The notes under the pieces: model-generated | The model's database searches: none | What the model was told of the DNA's origin: nothing | What the model saw: only the letters and a program-made list of their open reading frames with translations | Source: Hydractinia symbiolongicarpus | Lineage: Eukaryota; Cnidaria; Hydrozoa; Anthoathecata; Hydractiniidae | Assembly: GCF_029227915.1 (NCBI RefSeq) | Contig: NC_079878.1 | Span: forward strand, 10,108,001 to 10,172,000 | Length of the DNA stretch: 64,000 nucleotides | Direction: 5' to 3' | Position numbers and translations under genes: made by a program | In this document: piece by piece, positions 37,101 to 46,300 of the stretch | How positions within the stretch are numbered: position 1 is the stretch's first letter | Layout of the letters: each line of letters starts with the position of its first letter

Positions 37101-40100
37101 TTCGCATTTATTGATAGGTAGAATATGAAAACTTGATGTTAAAGTACAAAGATTTGAATACACAGTTTAAAAGATCCCAAAAGAGTGAAGATAAATTGAA
37201 CATAGAAATTGAAGAAAAAGTGAATGCATTGCAAGCTATCACGACAGAACATAACTTGGTAAGTATTACTTTGGGCTGACTGATTATCAATTCTTTATAA
37301 AGCCTAAGATACACTGGGAGTTTTTATTTATTATTTTAGTGTTTTAGCTTTAAGAAGTTTTTTCATCTTGCAATTTCTTTTATCGTCTGTTGTATTAATA
37401 CTCTTAAGTTTGTTTGTAGTTAAACATAATGAACTGGTCCAGATTTTGGCTATCCAAGGGAGAACTCTTTTTCTTGTAAAAAATGCATAATAAAATAAGT
37501 CTTGTTTGTTTCTCGATTATTAAAACATTACGTCATTACAAGGATCGATGTCTGTAGTATTAGAGTTAGTGAAGCTATTGCAGTACACTTTTATAGGTTT
37601 AAGGCCAAATAAATTGGTAACGGGTGAATCATCTCTTGCATAGGTAAACAGGTACCTCTAGGGAACAAAATGGTATTCATATATTTCTGACATACTTTCT
37701 AACTACTTAGCAAATAAGTCAGATGTAAACCATTATTTCAAGTTATTTGCCCTTTTTAACTGACTACACTTTTAGATGTAATCAATGAATTCCAGAAAAA
37801 TGTAAATCTAATGTTTGAGCACACTGGCTAGCAGTTTTCAGCATAACTTGAAGATTGTGTTGATTATATGCACAATCTAGCCTAGTCTAGTTGATTTGTC
37901 GATTTTGCCTTGTTTTTAGTGTAAAAACATGCTCAAAAAGACAGAGAAGCATTTATCACAAGTTATATCTGCACGTGACGAAGCACTTAACGAAACAGAA
38001 AAATTAGTGCGACATGTCAAAGATATAACTACCCAGTATGATGAGCAAGTTTCGTGTTTACAGTCTCGATTACTGGAAAATGAAAAACAGCGCAGTAATA
38101 TTGGGGGGACATTTGAAACTTTGATGTCGACAAATGATCAACTGCAAAAACAGTTGCAGCTCGTTCAAGAAAATTTGGGCAAAAAAGATGCACAACTTGA
38201 GACTCTGAAAGACACAAGGTTAGAATTTATTCAGTGTTAACAACTGACCCTATTTGAGACTCCAGAGAATGAGCTCCTTTACTTTAGTATTGAAAAAGGA
38301 TTAAAGCATTAAAAAGGTTGTTGATTAAAACATAATTGTATTGAAACAGATTCGACCTACCAGAATTACAATATTTTGAATTTTAGGATTTCCTGCACTC
38401 TTTTCTTTATACCAGTTAATGTAAATAACCGCCAAAGCTAATTTTAGGCAAACCTATTGAACTGTAGCAGCCTTACTAAAAGAATAATTTCTTATAATAA
38501 TTCACATGGTTTGTCTATGACTGAAAATACCGAACCTGGCGAATCCTAGTTTCTTTGAGATCTTTTTTCCCTCCTAAGGAATGTGCAGATTATTTAAACA
38601 TTGCATAATTATGAAGATCAGCTTTAATAAAGGTAGTAAAGCCATTACAGTACACTTCTAAATTTGAGGTAAATAACTTAACAGGATGCAAATAACTGAC
38701 ATCATATTTGCGTGTAACTAGGGGCCACCTGGGACTCAAATGGGACTAATTTTCTACAGAGGTGTCAACCCAACTGTTTCGAAACATCAAAATACCTTTG
38801 TACCTTTGTAACCGTTTGTCAAAGGCACATGATCTTATACGTTATTTTGACCAGTGTTTCAAACTCAACACAAAAGAGGCTGTTCACTTGTCCATTGGTG
38901 ATGTTATCAAAATTCATATATTGCATCTCCATCTGGCCATTTGTCAAGAAGAGAAATTTTGTCTGCCTTAAGTAGATTTTTCCATGAGCCTTACAACTAG
39001 TTGTACTATATTGTTTTGTTGTCGTCTTGTTTACAGAAATGTGAGTAAAGACGTGATCTCTCAACTACAAGCTGAATTGGTTTCATTGACAAACAAGTTA
39101 AACTTGATGGAAAAAGAAAACAATGAAGAGGTGTGTGGTTATTAACCTTCATTAAGAATACTGTAACATCCTTTTTTAACAAAAATACTAAAAAAACATT
39201 CGAAAAAAAATTCAATAAAAAAAATAAATAAAGCAATACCATGCTTCAAATGAGTATGTTTACCCAGGGCAACCTCATCAGTTCCTATTGGTACTGCTTT
39301 CCAAGAGGGTCCTGCGAAGGGGGTCTTAGTGCAAGATTTCATTTGAGCTACGAAAGTTGTGCAAGCACAACAATCGCCCAACTAGACAACCGCCTAAGAT
39401 ATCAATCCTATTCTCATGCTGAGCGCTAAGCAGAAAGAATATATTCACACTTTTATAGTCTTTGGCATGACTCGGCCAGGGTTTTAAACCAAGACCCTCT
39501 GCACTGGAAGCGAACGCTTTACCATAAGGCTACTAGTCGGCTACTAGTAGTAAAAATATGCTAAGGTGTCAATGTTGTTAAAATTATTTAAATGTTTTTT
39601 TTCCGACTTGATTTTACTGGGAGGTTAGTGATTATATGAAATTTTTTTGCTAAAACTAATAAAGCTGCAAGGAAAAGAATTACAGCATCGTGTTCCTGAC
39701 AATTTGGGCTAATCATATTTGTTTATACTGAAGTTATTGTCCCCGGAGCTTAAAATTTTAAAGATAAGAAGAAGAAAAGTATGTTTCCAAGCATAAAAAT
39801 TTAACTACTCATTTTTCAAAAAGAATTTGATAGCATATTCTAGGCAAGACTGTGCTGAATAAGAGGACATGAATTTGACAACTTAGTTCCCTGTACTTTT
39901 GTTATTTCAATTTAGCATTTTTCATTTATTGTATATGAAAATGAAAAAAAAAAACGAAAAAGGGTATTATGAGTATAGAGATATGTATGTTACAGACGAT
40001 ATGGTCAATTAGGAATTATTCATATTCATCAGGTATTATGTAAAGGTTTTGGTTTTGGTTTTGGTTATTGTTTTGGCATATCAACCAGTTAATATGCATA

Positions 40101-43100
40101 TAAAATACACTGTGTTTTGATACTTTACAATTAGAAAGACCAGGGAATAAAGAAAGAACCTCATTTTTTTTGCTGCAAAATATCCATTTATCCGCCATGT
40201 AATTCTTTAAATATAAATAGCCTAAGCAGGTTAGAACCTGTGGGAACATCACAAGAAAGAAAATGTTAGCAGGTTTTATCAACTAAAAATTCATGCTATT
40301 TCATACTGTTATAAAGCTACAAGTTGGGTTTTTAAGCAGAACGCTACGATAAAGCAGATTGTGTAACTAGCTTGCCTGTTATATACCTCTTTGCAGCAAG
40401 TCTTCTTTCAAATATACTTATAACCGCATCATGTGTGTGCCAGAGTGAAAATCAGTTGTGTGGCCCTTTTAATACACCAATTTTGCTTGTTTTTTATATT
40501 TAAATACATGTGTGATTATTGTGTTGTTTATCTCAGGAACATGATGTTAGGATATTGAGTCCTAATGGAAAAGTTCTTGAGAATTCACTGTGTCGTTTAA
40601 AACAATCTTACTGATAACAATCACTTGTATACGTCTTTTGTCAATACTTAGCAACGGCAAAGCCAAAAAAAAATTTGACTTTCACTAGAGGTCGATTTTT
40701 GTAATAATCCTTGGGAATTCCAATTAATTGCAGCAACTGTACTTTTTCTTTGCATAACTAACTGTTCTATTTAGATTGTTAAAATAAAGGAACGTCTTTA
40801 CAGTGAAAAGAAAGAGAAAACGAACTATCAAAATATGTTACAAGAAAAGGAAGAAGAACAGAAACATTTAAAAGAGAAAGTTATGAAGCTGAAATTAGAA
40901 CTTAAGAAAAAAGATACAGACATAAAAACCTGCATTGCAGCAAAGTATGAAGTCTATAATTATTGTAACCTAAAATACACTTATAGTTTAGTGTTTATTG
41001 CAGTATAATGTAATATTTTTGTGTAGTTACATACAAGGTTATAGTTGCCTTTGTACAAAGTTTTTTTTCCTGACATGCACTATTAAGTATTCCCAAACAA
41101 TCGCTTTGACCAAAGAAGGTGTGTGAGTTAGCTTCTTTTTTCCTTTTTATGTTGAGTTTTAATTAGTGTATAATACTTCTTTGGTAGGAACAACAATATT
41201 GAGACTGCAAATGAGAAGAAAGAGATCGAAGTAGCAAAATTAAAAACTCAACATAAAAAAGAAATAAATAAGGTAAAGTATTAATTCTTTACCTGTATCT
41301 TGTTATACTGAGATTAGTATCTTTCTGGCTTTGTCCTAGCATTGTCATAAATTTTTGTAATTCTTAGTCGATAGGAATAAATTGTTTTATTAAATATGTT
41401 CATCTATAGTTAAAATCACAATTACATGATGTGAAGTTATTGTTAAAGAAAAAGGAAAACATAAATAAAGAAAAAATTAAGGTTGGCATCCCTGTCTCTT
41501 TTTACGTTTCTCTGCCTGCCTGCCTGCCTGCCTGTCTGGTCTGTCTGTCTGTCTGTTTCCTTGTTTGTTTTTTGTTGTCTTTTGACTGATGTTTTTCTAG
41601 CTTTACATTTTTTTAGGTTATGTCCGATGGGTTAATAAATCTAGAAAATGATAAGTCATTGTATATGGAAAAAAATAAAGAGCAGGTTAGCCACCTTCAA
41701 GTATTATCTTTTATATATTTCTGCTTTATTTCATTGACCATTAAGGAATTTCAGCTTGCAGTTGCTTCTTCAGTTCTGAGGTTTAATTTCACAACATTGA
41801 AATTCAAGTGAACTTGTTAAGTGAAGTGCTGGTAATTTGTGAATACGCGTTTCAGAATGTTTTATGAAAATTGAAACGACTAAAAAAATATATATGCATA
41901 ATAGAGCTCATCTTTTCATAAGAGAAGGCAGTTAAAATTTTGCTGGTTCCCCGGCATAAACTATCTTTATGCCTTGGATATTAGCCACATACTTTGCAAA
42001 TTAAGTATATTCTTTCTGACAAAACACTTTTCATTTGTTATTCTTTCAGGCGGAATTATTGAGCAAATTTATGTCTGAAATAGCAGATCTCCAAAATGAA
42101 CTCACTACAATGGCAGAATCTCAAAATGGTACTTCATTTAACTTAAGGTAAATTAGATATTTTAGCAGTTATTTTGCAATTATTTGACAAATATAAAAAC
42201 CATGATATTGTCACTATTTTCTCAGAGTACACGAAACCAAGAGTGAAAGAAAAAAAAGGCAAAAGATAGAGATTAAACACAAGGTTGGTGTAGTTAGAGT
42301 TGCGTCTAAATGTTTTAGTACTAATTTTGAATGATACATTTATTAAGAAAGACTTCTTGTGATGAAGATAGCTAAAATGATTTCTTTATCATTTAATTTT
42401 TTTAAATTAAACGAAAATTTATTTTTTATGATTTTGTAGAAAAACAAATAACTACTTAGTCTCTACATATACATGGTACCCTGGGGGGTTGATACATACA
42501 TGATGTATCAACCCTCAGGATTGATACATTCTGTGCAACCCTCAAGTTTACTAAAAATAGAATACTTAACAGAATAATGGTGTGTTGTACTCAAAATTAT
42601 TGAAAAAAATTACCAGAAGCAAAAAATGAGGCATATTTTGCATTTGAACGTAAATTAAATTATTACAATAAATTTCTATTTCTATATATGGTAACTATGT
42701 CAATAATTTATTGTCAAAACGGCTTTTGGAAATTTTGGGTGCATTAACTGTTTGATTCATCAAAAGTTAACCTTTTAAGAAATGTATTTTTTATTATCAA
42801 ATGGAAGCTTAAATAGACCCTATTTAAATTTTTCTCCTTTTGTGAACGTATAATCAAATTTTTGTGGAATAAAAAAAGAGTTTCAAATCTTTTTTTGTAA
42901 ACATTAACTGTGTTGGTATCACAGCATATTATGTTTTTGTTACTAAAAATGTAATGAAATTCAACAGAACACAGCAATAGCTGTCACTGATAGAATTGTA
43001 AGCATGGCACTTGATAATTAATAACCTATATACAACAAGTAATAATCAGAAAATACTTCACAAGCCTAAAGATTGTAAGCTTGTGACTATTTCCTTACTT

Positions 43101-43886
43101 GCAACGTCTTTTCAACGTATTTTCCATTTAGGATGATATGAATTCTCTTCGGAAGCATTCTCACTCTAACACTGTTGATAAATTGTTAATGGAAGAAAAA
43201 AAGCAAACACAAGATCTAATCAGAAAATGTAAAAACACAATGGTATAAAATTATTTAGTAAGAATTTTCCTGATTAACAGTGTGAGCAATGCCATCCCAT
43301 TCTTTTTCTTGATTTTAATTTGAATAGTAATCAAGGGTAACATTTTTTATTTTGCTTTTTTGGCCTTTTTTCAAAAGGGGAATAGATGTGTGTTTTATTG
43401 CTGTCTAGTGTTCAAGGTCTAAGAGTACATAAAACAGCGATAGTACGAAATAACTGTATTAAAATCTTTTTCTGTTATAGTATTCTCTGAGCCTGTGTTT
43501 TTGTGAGGGACAGTGGTGACATGGTTTTTTTTACTTTTAAAATAAGTGATAAACTATATTTTAATTGCTAAAAAAAGCAAATTAGTTTTTTCGACGTTCT
43601 GCCAACATTTGATAAATTAGATTGATGCCAATGGTTTTAATTAATTGATGGAATCTTTTTCCTAACTATTACTGCAAACTTAAGAAAAACGTTTTGACCA
43701 ATTCAGAAGTCGTGTTTCTGTTCCCAAAGAAAATATTTTAAATATTATATAAATGGAAATTTGCCATTGGGGTTCTTAAGACTTCAATATTATTTGCTGT
43801 ACTTTTATTTTTATTATTAGGAGAATGATGAAAGAAAGCTTGATAAATTATCAAAGCAGTTGGAAGATTTGCACAGAAGAACATGA
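25019..43886 (+). CDS. CCDC150: CCDC150 orthologue, 18-exon coiled-coil protein
   Basis: Eighteen exons join in phase with GT-AG borders to give about 958 residues (2877 bases with the stop): 25019-25161, 25297-25409, 25592-25878, 25958-26204, 31186-31301, 33464-33781, 34224-34613, 37118-37258, 37920-38218, 39037-39130, 40775-40944, 41188-41272, 41410-41481, 41617-41685, 42050-42147, 42226-42283, 43132-43242, 43821-43886. The product is almost entirely heptad coiled coil. As I recall vertebrate CCDC150, it matches in order: RVCKMESVLESLRSG, HLKISEMEATVEAER, LLDSTKASMLQEL, NSLAYEKGILSSKVKTLE, DEALNETEKL and FMSEIADLQNELTTMAESQ. The vertebrate protein is about 1100 residues; the shortfall falls mostly between exons 10 and 11. 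Its function is poorly known (ciliary or centrosomal roles have been suggested). There are no membrane segments or enzyme motifs. The start is the first ATG, where the N-terminal similarity begins. Confidence 0.85.
25297..25409 (+). CDS. CCDC150: CCDC150 exon 2
   Basis: Acceptor TTTTAG, donor GTATGT. Polar linker, then RVCKMESVLESLRSG, one of the best-conserved blocks of the family. Confidence 0.85.
25592..25878 (+). CDS. CCDC150: CCDC150 exon 3
   Basis: Acceptor TGCCACAG, donor GTAATT. Coiled coil (NSLEADKSETPSQLLLEKNQ through LKEKDNELASLQNEL). Confidence 0.85.
25958..26204 (+). CDS. CCDC150: CCDC150 exon 4
   Basis: Acceptor AATACAG, donor GTATGC. Contains the conserved LLHLKISEMEATVEAER block. 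It is followed by the 4981-bp intron that holds the TTAA element. Confidence 0.85.
26650..26851 (+). repeat. Dispersed repeat A, copy 2 (intron 4)
   Basis: It matches 19085-19260 (CTGTACACCGCACAGGGGCTG, CGAATACGAAGAAGTCGTAA). Unlike copy 1 it is not followed by gypsy sequence. Confidence 0.65.
27184..27285 (+). repeat. Dispersed repeat B, copy 2 (intron 4)
   Basis: It matches 21640-21728. Here the segment GAGTTCAGTAAAAGAATGAT, with the TTGTTTATTTTTA that follows, is tandemly doubled. Confidence 0.6.
27326..27425. repeat. GC-rich CGTGCGATCGCACG repeat, copy 1
   Basis: A locally GC-rich block with a perfect 16-bp palindrome GCGTGCGATCGCACGC at 27391-27406. A related block is at 29285-29365. 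A partial inverted match (CAGGCCATTNCGT) at about 26631 may mark the other end of a short element. Confidence 0.5.
29285..29365. repeat. GC-rich repeat, copy 2
   Basis: TTAATCGCACGCCTGAAAC and GCGTGCGATCGAACGCCTCT match the block at 27326-27425. It lies just downstream of the P2X7-like gene end. Confidence 0.5.
29393..30089 (-). pseudogene. P2X7 intracellular (ballast)-like domain gene, decayed
   Basis: After an acceptor TTTCAG the minus frame from 30089 encodes an acidic/Pro leader, then WCLCENCERMPSAVECLCC, the Cys-rich zinc-binding start of the P2X7 ballast domain. CITEH, a typical later motif, lies in another frame. After further shifts come ALVALHD, RYAAYRQFCWFVHNHLGKG, then (one base shift near 29535) PSCFVSKIRREYPS and MYTGFKEGEEIS, ending at TGA 29393-29395. 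All family landmarks occur in order, so the identity is firm even though several frameshifts and stops break it. In vertebrates this domain is the C-terminal tail of the P2X7 channel; in invertebrates it occurs in many stand-alone or mobile-element-associated genes. No channel segments are present here. Confidence 0.8.
31186..31301 (+). CDS. CCDC150: CCDC150 exon 5
   Basis: Acceptor TTTTTAG; the first two bases complete the split Glu codon from exon 4. Cys-rich coiled coil (KKQCQDLESQCQQFKRKC). Donor GTTTGT. Confidence 0.8.
31302..33463 (+). other. CCDC150 intron 5
   Basis: 2162 bp, AT-rich. No mobile element with definable ends is recognised. Confidence 0.6.
33464..33781 (+). CDS. CCDC150: CCDC150 exon 6
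   Basis: Acceptor CTGTTTAG, donor GTAAGA, 106 codons in phase 0. Includes NKLLDSTKASMLQEL, matching the family. Confidence 0.85.
33782..34223 (+). other. CCDC150 intron 6
   Basis: 442 bp between exons 6 and 7; nothing recognised. Confidence 0.6.
34224..34613 (+). CDS. CCDC150: CCDC150 exon 7
   Basis: Acceptor GATTTTAG, donor GTTTGT, 130 codons in phase 0. Contains KNSLAYEKGILSSKVKTLE, close to the vertebrate sequence. Confidence 0.88.
35134..35160 (+). repeat. TTAA-adjacent transposon terminus, left
   Basis: TTAA (35130-35133) is followed by AGGGAGCCACACAACTG. An inverted near-copy ends at 40468 before TTAA. It could be one end of a MITE, or of a 5.3 kb unit that spans exons 8-10. Confidence 0.45.
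35248..35272 (+). repeat. 25-base poly-G run
   Basis: Uninterrupted G at 35248-35272 in intron 7. It could form a G-quadruplex. The length may be inexact in the assembly. Confidence 0.95.
37118..37258 (+). CDS. CCDC150: CCDC150 exon 8
   Basis: Acceptor TTGATAG, donor GTAAGT, 47 codons. Reads VEYENLMLKYKDLNTQFKRS and continues as coiled coil. Confidence 0.85.
37259..37919 (+). other. CCDC150 intron 8
   Basis: 661 bp. A segment near 37560-37670 resembles 38636-38740 in intron 9 (GAAGCTATTGCAGTACACTT versus AAAGCCATTACAGTACACTT), suggesting an old dispersed or duplicated repeat. Confidence 0.5.
37920..38218 (+). CDS. CCDC150: CCDC150 exon 9
   Basis: Acceptor TGTTTTTAG, donor GTTAGA. Includes ARDEALNETEKLVRHVKD and QLQLVQENLGKKDAQLETL, both family landmarks. 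Confidence 0.87.
38219..39036 (+). other. CCDC150 intron 9
   Basis: 818 bp. It holds the second copy of the CAGTACACTT-containing repeat and no recognisable exon. Confidence 0.5.
39037..39130 (+). CDS. CCDC150: CCDC150 exon 10
   Basis: Acceptor TTTACAG completes a split Arg codon; donor GTGTGT. Encodes SKDVISQLQAELVSLTNKLN. Confidence 0.78.
39258..39540 (-). repeat. tRNA-derived SINE, family A, copy 3 (best preserved)
   Basis: On the minus strand it starts CCGACTAGTAGCCTTATGG, with an A-box-like TGGTAAAGCG and a B-box-like GGTTTAAAACCC. The body matches the copy at 4926-5170 closely (GACAACCGCCTAAGATAT, AATCCTATTCTCATGCT). It lies in CCDC150 intron 10, antisense to the gene. Confidence 0.78.
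39541..40774 (+). other. CCDC150 intron 10, remainder
   Basis: No exon is recognised, although vertebrate CCDC150 has roughly 100 more residues at this position. It includes the right TTAA-type terminus at 40443-40468. Confidence 0.45.
40443..40468 (-). repeat. TTAA-adjacent transposon terminus, right
   Basis: CAGTTGTGTGGCCCTT runs into TTAA at 40469-40472. It is the inverted counterpart of 35134-35150, with one indel. Confidence 0.45.
40775..40944 (+). CDS. CCDC150: CCDC150 exon 11
   Basis: Acceptor CTATTTAG, donor GTATGA. Lys/Glu-rich coiled coil ending KKKDTDIKTCIAA and a split Lys codon. Confidence 0.78.
41188..41272 (+). CDS. CCDC150: CCDC150 exon 12
   Basis: Acceptor TTGGTAG, donor GTAAAG. 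NNNIETANEKKEIEVAKLK, aligned with the vertebrate AKANNAQNIERMK block. Confidence 0.75.
41410..41481 (+). CDS. CCDC150: CCDC150 exon 13
   Basis: Acceptor TCTATAG, donor GTTGGC; 24 codons in phase 0. Confidence 0.7.
41511..41558 (+). repeat. Tetranucleotide microsatellite (TGCC/TGTC)n
   Basis: Tandem CTGC/CTGT units in CCDC150 intron 13. Confidence 0.95.
41617..41685 (+). CDS. CCDC150: CCDC150 exon 14
   Basis: Acceptor TTTTTTAG, donor GTTAGC; 23 codons in phase 0. Confidence 0.7.
42050..42147 (+). CDS. CCDC150: CCDC150 exon 15
   Basis: Acceptor TCTTTCAG, donor GTAAAT. FMSEIADLQNELTTMAESQ is the clearest C-terminal family match. Confidence 0.85.
42226..42283 (+). CDS. CCDC150: CCDC150 exon 16
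   Basis: Acceptor TTCTCAG, donor GTTGGT; basic ETKSERKKRQKIEIKHK. Confidence 0.75.
42284..43131 (+). other. CCDC150 intron 16
   Basis: 848 bp, AT-rich, with the hairpin above and nothing else recognised. Confidence 0.5.
42486..42514. repeat. Perfect 12-bp hairpin in intron 16
   Basis: The arms GGGTTGATACAT and ATGTATCAACCC are separated by ACATG. A related half (GGATTGATACATTC) follows. Its role is unknown; possibly a remnant of a transposon end. Confidence 0.8.
43132..43242 (+). CDS. CCDC150: CCDC150 exon 17
   Basis: Acceptor CCATTTAG, donor GTATAA; 37 codons in phase 0. Confidence 0.75.
43243..43820 (+). other. CCDC150 intron 17
   Basis: 578 bp, nothing recognised. Confidence 0.55.
43821..43886 (+). 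CDS. CCDC150: CCDC150 exon 18 (terminal)
   Basis: Acceptor ATTATTAG; encodes ENDERKLDKLSKQLEDLHRR and ends at TGA. No AATAAA is evident in the next kilobase, so the polyadenylation site is undefined. Confidence 0.78.
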   Translation, partial: ENDERKLDKLSKQLEDLHRRT

Positions 43887-45111
43887 GAGCATAAAATATA
43901 CAGTAATTTACTTTGAGCAGTTAAATTTGTCTTGATTATTTGCTGTCAAATTAGTTGATGCTGAATTACTAATTAGAATCTTTGCACATGACCTTCCAGA
44001 AAGAAGTACAAGTTGTTTAGAGATATTTTTAAAGTGTGTATTAGTGTGTGGAAACCGTCTTGTACTAGTTTTTGACACAATTAACCAGGGTCAGATATAG
44101 GGAATCAGCTTTTATAGGTGATGGAAAGGCATTAATTTCAAATCTAAAATATTGTGACTAATCTGTTGAAAAATCTAGGGCATGCCCTGACAGTTTGGTT
44201 ATAAAACATAGCATACCCATTGATTTCTGTAAAGTGCAAAAAAAGAAGGTGGATTATTATTATGTAGTTTTACTATCACATGTCTAATTACGGCAATCCT
44301 GTATTAGGACATATTAATCTATTTAATTGAGTTTCTGTCTTGACAAAAAGCCAGCAACGCCATTCTTACCAAAAACTGTAACATCAGCATGGTTATGTCA
44401 AGTTTAGGCCGTTTAATAGACTATAAACACGCCAAGATAAATGGAAAAAAAGTATATTATTTTATTATTCTGCTAAATAAGGTCATCAGATTTTCTACCT
44501 TTATACCTTAAGCAGAAATTGTCACTGGCAAAATTCTGATTTAAAAACTTCTCATTATGCCATTTTTATTGTTTATGTTGGCAACAAGACTTATTTTTTG
44601 TTATTTGTTTTTTTGAAGAAAGCGTGATGAAAAAAGTGAGTTTAAGAAAGTGTGCCCTACATTGATATGATCAAGGTGGCGAAATTTGGAGCCTTCCCTC
44701 TTATGCTTTAAAACATTAGCTCTTAAAAACTAAAAACTTTACTTGTGCATTGTCAATAGTAATTATACAAACTGATATCTTTCCCCTGCTTTTGCTTTAG
44801 TGAAGTGAACTGAAAATCACAAAATTATGAAAAAATTGTACCTATTGGTAACCTTTTGTTCCAACTTTATCATATTCCACTACTTTAAAACTACTGTCAG
44901 CTCAGGATAAAAGTTATGTTACAGAGAAGTGCTTGTATTTTGTCTTTCCCTTTAAGCCATAAAACAGATGTGTAACGATTCAGTTGTAGCTTGTAATTCT
45001 ATTTATCCACCTGCTACCAAATCATATATCAATCATATACCAAAAACTAACTTCTCGTGTTGTGCGAAAACTTCAAGTTCATGTGGAGACAAATGTTAAT
45101 CTGACCAACTC
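43887..45111. other. Downstream of CCDC150
   Basis: Probably 3-prime UTR and intergenic sequence. There is no clear AATAAA until about 45143, which belongs to the LINE tail region. Confidence 0.4.
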
Positions 45112-46300
45112 AATAATAGATAGATAGATATATTTAGCCTATAATAAAAAGTCACATATGCGATAATTGTCCACAATAAAATGGTAAAAGGCATTGAGCC
45201 TTATCACAAAGCCCCTAGTTGTTGAGTATTATCTGCTAATAAATCTGCTAAAATATTTGCGTACGTTAATGTTACTGTCACAAATTGCTGACTTAGAAAC
45301 ATTTCTAACATTTTCATATCCTTTGTGAAAAATGAGTTCCACAGCTGGGGTCCTCTATGTTGGATTGAAAAAGAACTAGACTATAAAATAGTTTTTGTAA
45401 TGGTAAAGTTACTCCTGGCTTACATAGTACTATATATATATATGTTGAACAGATGAAAATTGTTTAGAAAAGATATTTGGCAGTAGTCTATGTTTACTTT
45501 TGATCATGAACAACAACACTTGATGGATGTTTAATTCAAATATATTCAGTACTTCAATCTTGCGAAGCAGTGGTTCGGTAGAGCTATATCTGTCTACACC
45601 AAAAATTATTCTACATGCATGTTTTTGTTTACGGTATAATTTCTGTAATTTCCTGCTATTAGTGCTTGCCCATGCGATATTACAATACGTTAGGTAGCTA
45701 TGTATGAAGTGCAACCCTCGTGGACAGGGATTAACGCACACTAAACGTGCAGTAAGTAAAAGTAAATATGAAAGAAAAAGATAAATTGCGTAAACAATGG
45801 AGGTTTAGATATGGTTTAGCTTTATAAATGAACCCAATATTTTTTGCTACTTTGTTCTCTATTACATGAATATGAGACTTCCAGGACAGTGTTTTGTCTA
45901 AGAGTAGTCCCGAAAATTTTATTGTATTTTCTCTCTAATGTTAATGCCGGTTATTTATATGGTTTAGAAAAAATAGTGTATTTTGTTTTTTTAACGGAAT
46001 TTAAACCACTCTTCTACCTTTCCTAGTTCATGGTTAAAAATAGTAAAAAGAATTTTTATGTGATTGGGGGAATAAAATAGGTTGCTATCATCAGCAAATA
46101 AAATAAAATTAAGTGTTTTGGAAAAAGAGCGAAATCAGTAATATAAAGCAGAAAAAGTAGTGGCCAAAAAATAGAACCTTGAGTTACACCACACTTTACA
46201 AGTTTCAAGTGAGTAAATTCATTTCTAAACGAAACACTTTGCTTCCTGTTTGTTACGTAATCCCTGAATACTGAAACTCTTGTAGACGGGCAGTACATGG
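45112..46300 (-). pseudogene. LINE copy 2, RT and C-terminal part
   Basis: Read on the minus strand from 46300, the RT palm begins at DYVTNRKQSVSFRNE, then CGVTQGSIFWPLLFLLYITD (the catalytic FADD box is damaged). In shifted frames follow SWKSHIHVIENKVAKNIGF and HSYLTYCNIAWASTN with KLYRKQKHACRIIF. The 3-prime end has a TATC-type tail at about 45115-45132. Multiple frameshifts show it is dead. The sequence is of CR1/Jockey type and related to the copy at 55930-60960. Upstream it is cut at about 46300 by other sequence. Confidence 0.8.

Larger units (their letters stand above)
34614..37117 (+). other. CCDC150 intron 7
   Basis: 2504 bp. It contains a 25-base poly-G run and a TTAA-adjacent terminus-like sequence (both listed separately). 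No coding exon is recognised. Confidence 0.55.
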
